From contig JAAEAF010008045.1 of NCBI GenBank assembly GCA_011037195.1, forward strand, positions 1-64,000: DNA of 64,000 nucleotides, read 5' to 3'. The notes under the pieces are model-generated. The model was not told the origin of the DNA and did not search any database. It was given only the letters and a program-made list of their open reading frames with translations. The DNA comes from Triatoma infestans. Taxonomy: Eukaryota; Arthropoda; Insecta; Hemiptera; Reduviidae. This document shows positions 12,246-23,419 of the stretch, in pieces. Made by a program: the position numbers and the translations under genes. How positions within the stretch are numbered: the first letter of the stretch is position 1; every line of letters begins with the position of its first letter.

Positions 12246-12917
12246 TGTGATATGTGCCAGAAATATAGAAATATATTTAATTTGAAATAATCAAAAATAT
12301 CAAGAAAAATGTTCTCTCTTGAACATATATACTTACAAGCCCTTTACTGAATCGCTCGTGCTACACACTACTACTACGCTACAATACACCAATAACATTT
12401 CATTGGTGGCATAATATGATGGATGGCAGCAATATAAAAATATATTTAATTTGAAATAATCAAAAATATCAAGAATAATGGAACATTCCCTTGCAAAAGT
12501 ATTATACAGACCACCACTGTCTTTCACAGTTCATGAACCATGTTAGCATTGTCTACCTCTTCTTCTCACAGGGGAAGATTTGAACGAACAATTAGGAATG
12601 CATTCCTTCAAAACAGTCTGCATTCTACTTTCAAACAAGAACAGTCTGAAACAGACACCGAAGCAGAACATTTCAGGAATCAGTGCCAGATATAAGTTAA
12701 AACATAAGAGTTTATTCCAACTAATTTCAGTATACTTATAAGCATATTATTGTGATATTGTAAAGATTAAATTCTTTTAAAGAATAATATATTTATTTCA
12801 AAACAGTGGTGCTCTCTTGATTATTACTAATACTTTTCTCTTAAACATATATATACTTACAAGCCCTTTACTGAACCTACTACTACTACTACACTACAAC
12901 ATACCAAGAACATTTCA
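12246..12917 (-). mobile_element. Family D LTR pair collapsed to near-tandem
   Basis: Two minus-strand D-type LTR copies lie in tandem: a deleted one (12246-12402) and a nearly full one (12417-12917), separated by 14 bp. Each ends AACATTTCA on the plus strand (minus-strand start TGAAATGTT). The outer flanks are AAGC at 12242-12245 and 12918-12921, so the pair went in as one element and lost almost all internal sequence. The block ATATTTAATTTGAAATAATC is present in both halves (near 12272 and 12442). Confidence 0.7.
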
Positions 12918-12921
12918 AAGC

Positions 12922-14208
12922 ATATAGTTCAGAAGCTTTTTAAGGTTCCCTCAATTATTGGCATGTATATTATAAACAAATGCCTATCATTTTAAGATCT
13001 AAATAAATTTACTTTATATTATTACAGTTGTGTTAAATAAAAAAACTTTTCAATCGACTGTTAATAATTTTATATTATTCAGACAGAGAAATACAATTAA
13101 AGATAATTTTCTAAAATGCTCAAATAATCCACTGAATACTTAATTATTTAATCCTATCTCTTTCTTTAAAACTGTTGCAATGTTTTGCAACTGATCCATG
13201 CTAAGTGCTGCATTGTTTACTTCAGTTCCAACAATTAAATTGATTCTTTAGTTACATTTTTCTTTAGATATCTCTTCTTAAGTTGAATACTCACTTTCAT
13301 ATTACCTAGAACTCATTATTAGTTACCATATTTTTATTTCATACTTATTTGGAATTTCAAAATTACACTTTTCCTATTCACTCACTACATTATGTTCCTT
13401 TAGAAAATAGTAGAAGGTCGGAGAGAGAATTGATATTGCAAACCCTTACCAGAAAGTTTGCTTTAATGCCAAGTGCCTTCCTTGGGAAACCCTTAGCGGT
13501 GAATAATGGAGTTTACCTGCACTTAATAAATGCTAGTACGTGGCCTGCTTACCAAAAGCAAGACTAAGTGGTAGTAGCAAAGCAGAATATAAGGAAGCAT
13601 AGAATGAAAGAGAGTGCTGCTTACATATGTGTGTGTGTGTGTATATGTGTGCTGTGCATGTATTTGTGTGTGCACCAGCTTGCTTGTATTTATGTGTAAA
13701 AGTGTAGATACACATATATATATATATATGTGTTATGTATGTGTATTGAAGAAATAGGGATGAGAAAGTGGTTGTTTGAAACGTTGACAACACAGTATAT
13801 CTGTGGGTGATAAATTGGTTGTAACAGTAAGGACTTGTAAGGAATAGCTAATGCTAGTTGTAACCCGACCTATATATATACATATATATATAATACTAAC
13901 TTTCAACCTCAGTCTTTTCCATAATTGCCTTTATTCTCGAACATATTTAACAATCCTCATAAACATTCACAAAACATACATTACGTTTATCATGTATTGT
14001 TATTGTAACTTTATTAAGAAAAACACTTTATCATATGGTTGTTACATGGCCTGAGGAAAAATCGGGACATATTGAAATAAAAATAATCTGATTAAAACAT
14101 TCAGGCGACATTTTCTTCTGCAATTTACATAGTTCTGATTGATTTATTTATTTATTCGAATAATACTACTATACTACTATGCAAGCGAAATATAATAAGA
14201 CAAAAAAA
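12922..14208. other. No gene seen
   Basis: AT-rich. TG/TA simple repeats lie at 13629-13665 and 13709-13735. The short open frame near 13349-13567 has no family features that I recognise. Confidence 0.5.
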
Positions 14209-15712
14209 ATCGCACTTCCGTTATTTTGGCAACACAATTAATTCCTATTAGAATTATATATAGAAGATCTTAGAAATGGTGTAACATGCTAAAAATGGCA
14301 CATTAAAGAAAAGCTTAAAGCCGCTTCTCTTCCAGAAATTCCAAAAATGGAATTTTCCAGAAAAAATGATTCAAATAAAAGTTCATTAATCATTTTAAGA
14401 TTAATTTATATCAAGTTTTAAAAAAATCCTTTAGAACCGTTATAGAACCTTGTTTTTTTTTAAAAAAAAAAATCTGACGTAAAACACTCACACAACTTTC
14501 TCTTACTCCAGTTTTCAAAATTAGAATTGACAAATTTTATAGTTGTGTACCAAATTTGATGAAATTCGTTGGAGTTCGTCGAAAAACAGAAAAAAAATGT
14601 TCAGTAAAAGCACACTTCCGGTTTACTAATTTTCTTGAAACTCAGCATTTTGGCCATCTATTTATTTCTAATTAATTAAGGTTTGGACGGTAGAAATGTA
14701 TAATCAACTATGATAGCAGTTTAGAGAAAAACATAACCCGACCTCTCCCCTAGAAGCCCTCTTAAAAGACTTCTTAAGGAAAATGTTTCAAATAAAAGTT
14801 GTAGCTTTTTTTATGTGTAGTTCACATTCCTAATTTAAAGAAAATCGTTGGAACCGTTTTAGAGAAAATAACAAAAATTGAAAAAAAAATATTTCAGTAA
14901 AAACCCACTTCCGGTCATCCGATTTTTATCAAACTCGAAATTTCAACCACATATTTAATTCTTATTAATATTATTTAGATGACAGTGTTGTATAGTAACT
15001 GAAATAACACTTTAGAGGAAACGCTAACCCCACCTTTCCACCAAAACTGCTCTTAAATGAATTTTCCCAGAGAAATGTTTCAAATAAAAGTTGTAGCTCT
15101 TTGTATTTGAAGTTAAATTACCAAGTTTAAAGAAAATCGACGGAGCCATTTTTGAGAAAATCGCAAAAAAGTAAAAAAAAAAATAAAAAAAACCTAGTAA
15201 AGTGGTACTGCCGATTGAGGAATATTGACAGATAACGCACTAGCAGATCCCACGGTGATATCTAAACGGAAAATCAAGTTTCAATTTTCTATGTTTTTTT
15301 GTTTGTTTTTGAGCTCTGCTGTTCACATACACACAGACCATTTGCAAAAACTACTTTTTTGGACTCAAGGGACCTCAACGGATATTTCCGGTGAAAACTA
15401 GATATTGAAAATTTAACACGATTACTAGGAGTAAGCGAAAAAAAAAAAAATAAAAATAAAATACGAAAAATTCATTCAGTGAAATTGCATAGATATCGCT
15501 CTACTTGGTAGCATATGAACGAAATATCAAGTTGCCACTTTCTGAGCAACTTTTGTTTTTGAACACAAAAAATATACACAACATACATACAAACTTACCA
15601 GAACAATTTCTAAAAATTCAATTTTTGTTGTATTCACGGGACTTGGTAACATTTAATTTCCAGTTTTAAAACTCAAATTTTTGGGAAATTTATCACGATC
15701 ACTATAATTGGT
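14209..15712 (+). repeat. Repeat R, longest uninterrupted copy
   Basis: A module of the ACTTCCG type (14214-14460) comes before the TGACGTAAAACACTCACACAAC block at 14475. Then come two modules with ACTTCCGG near 14614 and 14908 and a final module from about 15205 with CAGATCCCACGGTGATATC. A more diverged last-type module occupies 15460-15712, ending in GGGAAATTTATCACGATCAC. It shows that the family grows by adding related modules head to tail. Confidence 0.75.
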
Positions 15713-16182
15713 TTCAGAAGGAGATAATTAGTGAGGAAAGGGTTTTTTAAGAAATAAGCTAGAATGAATGCTGAACTGTGTATAATAAAATAGTGACGCT
15801 AAACTGCCAGAACCTTCTACGTAATTAGACTGAGTAAAGAGAAGGGTAGTAGTTGGTTGCTGACGCAATGTAACTGCTGTATAAACTGTTCCAAAGACTG
15901 TCTGTAGGGATAGCGGAGCCCTATTTATATATACAGAGTCTCTCACTCTAAGTAGCGAGTGAGATTCTCAATTTTGTCACTCACACTCTCTCTCTATCTC
16001 TCTCACTCTCTGCATTAGACCTTCTCTTCACATCCTATTAAAATGACAATCATGACTCTAAGAGCATTAAGTGAGAATGAACTACAATTGACATGATTTC
16101 ATAATATACAATATGTTGTACTCGATTAATATACTTTCTTTCAGTTGAGAATTTTTATAAAAAAGGCAGCTTGAAAATTCGT
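15713..16182. other. Low-complexity CT-rich stretch, no gene
   Basis: An imperfect CT-rich tract occupies 15940-16012. Nothing else is recognised. Confidence 0.5.
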
Positions 16183-16186
16183 TTAA

Positions 16187-17475
16187 CCCGGGAGAACTCG
16201 CACCGTGAGATTTTCTCTCACGCTTGAAAAAAAACACTCATAATCCGGAAGTGGGAGTAGTTGGAGGTCCTATGTTTCGTCTAGCTGAGTTTTTATCTTT
16301 TGTTTACTTCCTCTTGAAATATTTTTCCTCTTCAGTCTTGTGTTAGCTTCAGGAGAGGAAGTTAAACAAAAATATTCTAAACCGTGAGTGAATCTCTCAC
16401 GCGCTAGTGTTCGCGTTACGTTTTTATAACTAAGTAATTTTCTGTTTGTGCAAAATTTTTGGTTTACTGATGACACAAAATTAGTTTTCCTTTTGAATTT
16501 TAGATTTTTTAAATTCAAATGAGTCGTGGCAAACATATGGCCGAGATGGGGGAAAGCGTTTTACGATCTCCGTAAGTGGCATTTTTCAGGATATTTATTT
16601 ACTTTATATTTTCCTGGTAATTTTATTTATGTTAATTTTTTTCGCTTAGAATATTTGTCATGGATTCCTGATCCCGAACAGGGTAAAACTGAAGTTCTCC
16701 CCAACCTTGTAGACAACGAAAACCGCTTTGATGCTTGGAAAGCTTCGAAAACCGGAAAGTGATTCAGAACAATCAAGGATAAAAGAGAAAGATGAACTCG
16801 AAAACGACGATCCTCGGAAACTGCTTGTTTGGTAACGTCAAAACTATTGTTTGGTATGTTTCCGCTCCCGCAAAAATTTGCGCAGAAGGAAACAAAACAT
16901 CGTTATCCATCTTCCAGGTGTGAAAACTATTGCAAAGCAAGCTAAAACTCCGTTGGAATGTTGGAGTCTTTTTTTTTCCTGATTCCATAAGAGAGGTACT
17001 GGATGAATTTATATCCAAATGTAAACAAAATTACCAAGTTGGTGAATACTGTACTATAGATGAAATGTTGGAACCGTTTCGGGGACGTTGCAATTTTCGG
17101 CAATACATCCCTAATAAACCAGCAAAATATGGCCTCAAAGTGTTTTCATTAGCAGATGCAAGTACACCAAAATGTGCTATTTGTCCAAAATGTGCTGTTA
17201 CTGAATAATTCAACACAAATTATATTTTTTATATTCAGTTTTGCTCCAGTTTTTTTTTTTTTTATAATTAAAAAAGTGTGATTTATATTTTTTATATTGA
17301 TATTTGTTTAAGTTTATGTGTGTATTTATATTTATAAATATAATGTCGTTTACTTAATTGGTATTTAGAAGCTAATAATATTATTATGTGGTGAAAAAAT
17401 ATGAAAATTGGGATGTGAGAGAAAGTCTCACGCGCGAGTTCTTGCTATTCATTTTTTCTAGCGAGTTCTCCCGGG
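16187..17475 (+). mobile_element. Internally deleted piggyBac-like element
   Basis: It has perfect 15-bp terminal inverted repeats, CCCGGGAGAACTCGC at 16187-16201 and GCGAGTTCTCCCGGG at 17461-17475. TTAA, the piggyBac target, precedes the left end (16183-16186); on the right it has decayed to TAAG. Sub-terminal GTGAGA/TCTCAC palindromes lie at 16204-16222 and 17415-17432, and another near 16384-16402. At 1289 bp it is about half of a full element, and the transposase is partial. It could still be moved in trans if ends are recognised (inference). Confidence 0.88.
16930..17208 (+). pseudogene. piggyBac-type transposase fragment
   Basis: A 92-residue frame holds a recognisable piece of the DDE catalytic core: CTIDEMLEPFRGRCNF at about 41-56 with the catalytic-type Asp44, then YIPNKPAKYGLKVFSLADA at about 59-77 with a further Asp76. 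In piggyBac transposases these segments lie side by side. The frame stops after a Cys-rich tail (KCAICPKC), far short of the family's roughly 550-600 residues. Upstream at 16526-16762 is another open segment of 78 codons that may be an N-terminal remnant, but I see no motif there. The first catalytic Asp region is missing or unrecognisable. It is non-functional as an enzyme. Confidence 0.85.
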
Positions 17476-18394
17476 TAAGAATTTCTTTTTTCTTTTTTTT
17501 TTTGTTAAAACCAAACCATATCGATTTCATTGCCAGTGTTAATATCCAAAAAGTTTATTTTTTTAGTTGCAAAATTTTATTCGTAATTCTATTTTCAGAA
17601 CGCATATTCATAATTCCCCATCAGTATCTATAAATAAATAATCAATATATTATTAGTGTTTGAATAGCAAAAGCAAATTTATTGGTTAATTGTATAATTA
17701 AATCATATAATATTTGAAAAGGACATAGTAAGATGATAGAAAGGATGAGAGAGGGTGTATTCAGTTGGTTCAAGGTTGACTAGAAATGTGGTTTTAGTTG
17801 TTGAAAGGGTAGGGTTATTATACTGTGCCGGGAAGGCAGCACTATTGTAACTTGCGGCTCTAGGTTGTTCGGCAATGTTAACTCGTTTGATTGAATAGGC
17901 TTGTAGTAGAGTAGTCTGTTGCTATTCGGGTGTGTTAGCTAGTGACCAGTCAAGAGAGCCCTATGTACTAACTTTGCTATTACAACCCAACAGTGGCAGT
18001 CAGTAGTGAATCTCTCCAATTATCATCTTTCCTTGAATCTAGTACAAACATCAAAGGCGCTTCCTGCAAATTTCTCTACTAAAATCTACAAATCAATTTA
18101 TTTACTCTCTGCAAAACCATTCTCCCCAATAGAGATTATAAATCATGATTCTGTGAACTACATTCTTGTTCCACTAATTAATTATTTAATAAAATAATAA
18201 CCAATTAATAATGTAAAATCTCATTAAAATATGTATTACTTCCTTACTACTGAAGTAGGAAATCAGTTTGAAATTGAATAAAAAACGATCTACAAACAAA
18301 AAAAAAAAACATTGTTTTTTTTTTATAATACTTTCAAATAAGGTTATTTGACTTGTAGGTTCACCTAGAAATCTATTTCATTTTATTTATTTGA
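17476..18394. other. No gene seen
   Basis: 17820-18000 is a little richer in GC but has no coding frame. The minus-strand sequence at 18395-18470 (AATAAAATTG with AATTGAATTGAATTC-like tail) may be a LINE 3' end, unproven. Confidence 0.45.
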
Positions 18395-18471
18395 ATTCAA
18401 TTCAATACAATTTTATTTACAAATTTTTACATACATATTTACAAATGACATTGAAGTTCCAATGTGATAAA

Positions 18472-18923
18472 TGTGATGGATGCAAAACATAAAAAATATA
18501 TTAAATTAAGAAATATCAAGATAGTGACAATTCCCTTGCAAAAGGTACACGCAGGTATAAGAAAACAGTTATTGGAAAAGATTAATTAACCTTATGCCAT
18601 TGTACTGCCCCCTTCTCCTCACAGGGGAGGCACTACAACGGACAAAAGAGAAGAATATTTCAAGACAGACTTGTGCTAGAAATCAAGGTGAAAGCATCAG
18701 ACCAGTATCCTATACCAGTATCAAGTTATAAGAAAATAATTATAAGATTTATTGTGATTTTCAAAGTACTTAATTTCTCTTAGAGAATATATTTAATTTA
18801 CTCTACCAGTGTGTTCTTAATTATTCTTAATACTTCTATCTCTTAACCGCATATACATACAAGCCCTTTTCGCTAAGACGCTCACGCCACAAGCTACCTA
18901 CACATCATCACACCAACATTACA
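18472..18923 (-). mobile_element. Solo LTR, family D
   Basis: On the plus strand it runs from TGTGATGGATGC to CCAACATTACA. It is flanked by TAAA at 18468-18471 and 18924-18927. Its body matches the other D copies on the minus strand (AGGGCTTGTATG, AGATAGAAGTATTAAGAATAATTAAG, CCCCTGTGAGGAGAAGG). It is 452 bp with no internal domain. Confidence 0.8.
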
Positions 18924-18990
18924 TAAACATTACACCCTTTTCATACAAATAAAACTGACATATTGTTGTTGGGAATTAATATTGCAGGGA

Positions 18991-19860
18991 GAGTTGGACT
19001 CATGCCTGTCTCAGACAGACAGGGCAACCACCCTCCCAATCTGGAGGTAATTATTTTCGTGCTAGATATTTAAGCTCCTACTTATCTAATGGAGATTGAG
19101 TTACAGCATGAATTCGAGAAGTTATTAGTAATTGATTCGGTGTGTAAATTGGAAAATATATATTTTTATATTTCCAAGGCATTGAGATTGAGAGAATTTA
19201 TTTTAAATTTGTAATATCAAAGGTAACTGTAAAATATTATTTCTATTTTTGTACTTTTTGTCAGTTTATCTTATATTTCTATATGTAGTAAGCTGTAGCT
19301 AATGATAGCAGTTTTTTGTTTTTTGTTTTTCTCTTTGTCTCTTTTTTTAACCACCTCATCTAATTGTCGAATATATTTGAGCTCGAATTAATCAATTATT
19401 ATGTACAGTTGATATTATTATGAATTTCCTTTGTTTAAAGATTATTATTTGTTTATTTTTGATATCATTATTACTTTCATTTCATAACTTATATACTGCT
19501 CTCTATCTCTTATTTTAGAGTGAATTTCTGTTGTAGTAATAATTCTATTTACTTAGAAGTAAGTTTTTTGTCTTATTTGTTTTGCTTTTTGTTTCCTCTT
19601 CATTATTTACTCAATTTTCATCTTTCCTTTTCTTGAATCATTTTGATCATGTAAATTAATATTATCACTATTATTGTAATTTCTGTAATTGTAATTAGTG
19701 TAATTTGTTACAAGGAATTTATTTTAGTTAATTAGTTATAATTTTTGGAATGTAGTTAGAATTCGATTGTATTTATTCAGTGTATGTCCAGTTTGAAAAG
19801 CCAACTCACTTGCTTAACAGGCTCATTTGTAATCTTATAGCAAATAAAGTTTGATTTGAT
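18991..19860 (+). mobile_element. LINE 3' end with TTTGAT tail
   Basis: An 870-bp insertion is flanked by AATATTGCAGGGA at 18978-18990 and 19861-19873, a perfect 13-bp duplication. It ends AGCAAATAAAGTTTGATTTGAT, i.e. a polyadenylation-like signal followed by a short TTTGAT repeat, as seen in several insect non-LTR elements. Only the first 100 bp or so could be coding; the rest looks like a 3' untranslated region. The clade cannot be told. Confidence 0.75.
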
Positions 19861-19873
19861 AATATTGCAGGGA

Positions 19874-20444
19874 AAAGGAAGGAAAAACCTGCAGCTCAGG
19901 GGGAAGGGTTAATTAAGGATACTTCTAATTCTTTTGTGTCTGTATGTAATTGTTCTGTCATAGTTTTCAATTTAGCAGCAAAGAGGTTTGTGTAGCAGTC
20001 TAAGGATGTGTCAGTAGTTTTAGTAGTCTATTTTTGATGAAGTTGTGTACAGTTTCTGTTGAAGTTGTCTCGTGTAAATCATTTTATATATACGTATTTC
20101 TAAGTTTATTAAGCTAGGATACCTTCCCAGTAGCTTTAAAAATGTATCTACATTTTTTTCATCATCCTAAAGCGTATTTTGATGAATGCTATTTTCATAT
20201 AATGTTCAAGCGGATATATTTCACGTAATCTCCAAAAGTGTATATTAGATAATGATTCTAAGGAAATATTCATTAATGAAGGAAACTTTGCACCTTCGAA
20301 GTGAAATAACTGTCAAAATGGATAATGGACTTAAAAAAGAAATTCTCATGTGTAAAATTTATACGACTTCCTCGAAGAGCTTTAATACAATTATAAATAA
20401 ATGTTTAGAAATCTAAAAGGAATATCAGCATTGAATTTCCTGGG
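19874..20444. other. No gene seen
   Basis: AT-rich, no recognised signal. Confidence 0.5.
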
Positions 20445-20582
20445 ATTTTTAATTATTGAGTTATTTTTGTTCGTACATATTACAAACTGTACGATAAAAA
20501 ATTTATTTTCATATTCTGGAAATTTCAAAATATATATTTTCCGGTGAATACTCAAGTTTGAAAATTTGACATGATCATAGTA
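20445..20582 (+). repeat. Repeat R last-module fragment
   Basis: TTTCCGGTGAATACTCAAG and GAAAATTTGACATGATCA near 20538-20577 match the terminal module of R. Confidence 0.5.
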
Positions 20583-21153
20583 CTTTATCAGATAATATAC
20601 TAAAAAAAAAACGATTATTAGTCGTCGACCTGTAATCTGTTCTAACGAAAATTTTATATTGAGAAATAAAATCTTTATAGCAATCGGACTGACCTGGGCA
20701 CGTTAAAGTAACTTCCAAGCAAAAAGGCTGAAATTTGGTAAATAAAAAAATCCATCTAACAACTCGAATCACTTCATTTGAATGTCAACTGTCAGACAGA
20801 CGGAAAGACCACATTGAGAACCCACAATTAAAAGGAAATTTCATTAGTCTTAAAACACAATGAACACGTTGAAATATATTGTAATAGAACCAATCACCAA
20901 CAAGTTCGCCACACAAAAAAAAATCTGACATGAAACACTTACACAACTTTCTCTTACTCCAGTTTTCAAAATTGTAATTGAAAAATTTTATAGTTAGTGT
21001 ACCACAACTAATGAAATTCGTCGGAATTCGTATTTCAAAAAACTGAAAAACTGTTCAGTAAAAGCGCACTTCCGGTTTACTAATTTTCTTGAAACTCAGA
21101 ATTTTGGCATCTATTTATTTCTAATTAATTTTGTTTGGATGGTAGAATTGTAT

Positions 21154-22341
21154 GTATGTATGTATTTACTTTATTGCTTTAAAGATACAAAAAATCTATA
21201 GCAAGAAGTGGGAGAAAATACAAAAATGAAATACTAATAAGCAAAACAGAACAAAAAACTTGAAAAAATAAAATAAAATATATATACCTCAAAATACAAA
21301 ACTCATAGAAAATCTAAAATAAAAATAAAAAACCAAAAAACATTTTGAAAATTAATATCCTTATCTGGTAATCAGTACAATATTTTACTAACTGTAAACT
21401 CATTAAGAATTTAAAGAAAATAGAGATAAATAACTAGGCGATACAACTGAACTATAATAAGCTAATTTATAAGTAGCTTTCTTAACTTGACACTTTTGAC
21501 AAAAAATAAGTATATATTATTAATCTTGTTTCCATCAAAACGAGAGAGTACTTGTTCTATATTAGAAACTGTGTCATTACAGTCCGACAAATAGTGTTTC
21601 AAGTATTTTTCTCTGTATGGAGACAGAGACGGACAATACAGTACGTAGTGGATCAAATCATCTTTATCCCCCGAATCACACAGTGTGCATAACTGCTCAT
21701 TATTAAATTGAACTTTTTCTTCATTTACAAAGATACATGTATACTTTTTACTAGCTAACCTCAACCGTGAGATCAATCTAATTTTATTGATGTTAATATT
21801 ATGATACAAATACTCTTCACGCATTCCTAGGCTACTGACATTACGAAAATATACATTAAACGGTGAGTTAATAACAAAATCTACATCTTTTGACAAATAG
21901 TGATTTTCAAAAGCTTCAACCAAACTATTATAATTTTTATTAAGAATTTCAGAACTCTGACTGTTCCAAATATGATTTGCCCCTATCCGATAGAGAAGCT
22001 CTCTCAACTCATATGCCCAATTAAATGGGATATTTTTACAATCTATAAATTTCAATAACATATTATACGACTGTTTAGGCAGCATATCATCTGACATTTG
22101 TAATAATACTACCCACCAACTCAACATTCTCTTAAATATTTTACATATTAGATGGACACGACCTACCTCAACTCTAATATAACTGTCGGGAGTATTGATT
22201 GGCAACTTTAATAATACTTTAAAAAAATTCAATTGACCCTTCTCGACAATATTAGAGTACTGAATGCCCCAAATTTCTACCATATACAACAGTACACTCT
22301 CAGATAGTGAATCAAACAATTTAATCTTGGTTCTCCAGGAG
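21154..22341 (-). mobile_element. 5'-truncated LINE (family alpha) in repeat R
   Basis: A 1188-bp insertion is flanked by TGGATGGTAGAATTGTAT at 21136-21153 and 22342-22359, a perfect 18-bp target duplication. The minus-strand 3' end is AAGCAATAAAGTAAATACATACATAC, a polyadenylation-like signal with a short TACA tail. The same 3' signature is seen at 6234-7598. The perfect duplication and the long unbroken frame mark it as the younger copy. Confidence 0.92.
21462..22319 (-). pseudogene. LINE alpha ORF, C-terminal 285 residues, unbroken
   Basis: The end of a LINE polyprotein downstream of the RT active site. The start (residues 1-50) has the VEIWG...IEKGQLNFFKVLL...TPDSYIRVE pattern typical of the RT thumb and connection region in non-LTR elements. 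Residues 211-229 form a CCHC-like motif (Cys211, Cys214, His224, Cys229). It ends at a natural stop about 300 bp before the 3' terminus. There is no YADD box because of 5' truncation, so the first Met is internal to the ORF, not a true start. The frame is intact over 858 bp, in contrast to the broken copy at 6727-7520. Confidence 0.82.
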
Positions 22342-22625
22342 TGGATGGTAGAATTGTATAATCAACTATGATAGCAGTTTAGAAAAAAACATAACCCCAC
22401 CTCTCACCCAAAAAGTCTCTTTAAATGACATTATCAGGAGAAATGTTACAAATGAAAGTTGTAGCTCTTTATATGTATCGTATACACTCCTTCTTTAAAC
22501 AAAATCGTTGGCGCCATTTTCGAGAAAATTCCAGAAAACTGAGTAATACATTGCAGTAAAAACGCACTTCCGGTCATCCGATTTTTATCAAACTGGGAAT
22601 TTCAACCACATATTTAATTCTTATT

Positions 22626-23114
22626 TTTTTTTTTTTTTTTGCAATGAACCTGTTGGTTATTATGCCCTATGACTCGATAATCAAATATGTAAACACAAAC
22701 AACTAGACATCACTGACAATAAGTAACTTAACACAATGACTATTTAATAGCGCAATGAATATTTAATAAGAGAACCAGTCTAATGGCTTCACTGGCACTG
22801 ATACACGATTGCAACTATCTATCACTTTACAACAATCAACAATAACAATCAAAATTATAAAAACATATTCCGTCATATAGGCGGATATCTTTTAGATACT
22901 GTACTAATCTATTAATGTTGTTGAGATCATTACCGAGAGCTTCCTGTATTCTATTTGGAATAGAGTTTAATAATCTCCAGCTACTGTATAATGGACAATC
23001 TTGAACTATATGTTTTACTGTCCAGGGGCTGTTACAGGTGTTACATCTAGGGGACACTTCTCTACTCATCAGGTATCCGTGAGTTACGCGGGTATGACCA
23101 ATTCTCAGTCGAGC
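22626..23114 (-). mobile_element. Short 5'-truncated LINE with poly(A) in repeat R
   Basis: About 490 bp. The minus strand ends in a long A tail (T run at 22624-22640 on plus). Flanks are TTAATTCTTATT (22614-22625) and TTAATTCCTATT (23115-23126), a 12-bp duplication with one mismatch. Its protein differs from family alpha, so it is a second lineage that hit the same R copy. Confidence 0.82.
22836..23113 (-). pseudogene. LINE ORF extreme C-terminus (Jockey/CR1-like)
   Basis: The open frame runs from the 5' truncation point. It reads RIGHTRVTHGYLMSRE, then a CCHC-like motif (Cys9, Cys12, His20, Cys25 counted from the internal Met at 23069), then a tail ending in a stop. The RIGHTRVTHGYLM block before the Cys motif is a hallmark of Jockey-, CR1- and related-type LINE proteins in animals. 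No catalytic domain remains. Confidence 0.82.
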
Positions 23115-23419
23115 TTAATTCCTATTAATAGTATTTAGATGACAGAATTGTATAGTAACTGAAATAGCACCTTTAGAGGAAAACCTAACCCCAACTTTCC
23201 CCTAAAACTGCCCTTGAATGAATTTTTCCGGAGAAATGTTTCGAATAAAAGTTGTAGCTTTTTTTACGTGTAGTTAATATTACGTGTTCAAACAAAATTC
23301 GTTTAGAGCCGGTTTGAGAAAGTCACAAAAAATATTTTTAAAAAAACCTTCAGCAAGTGGCACTTCCGGTTGATGGATTTTACCCGAAATCTTCGTATCC
23401 TTTTGAAATCAAATTTCAA

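Larger units (their letters stand above)
20918..23400 (+). repeat. Repeat R copy carrying two nested LINE insertions
   Basis: R sequence occurs at 20918-21153, 22342-22625 and 23115-23400, in order and in one orientation. Removing the LINEs at 21154-22341 and 22626-23114 with one copy of each target duplication restores contiguous R. The module junction ACTTCCGG appears at 21067, 22566 and 23364. R is therefore older than both LINE insertions. Confidence 0.85.
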
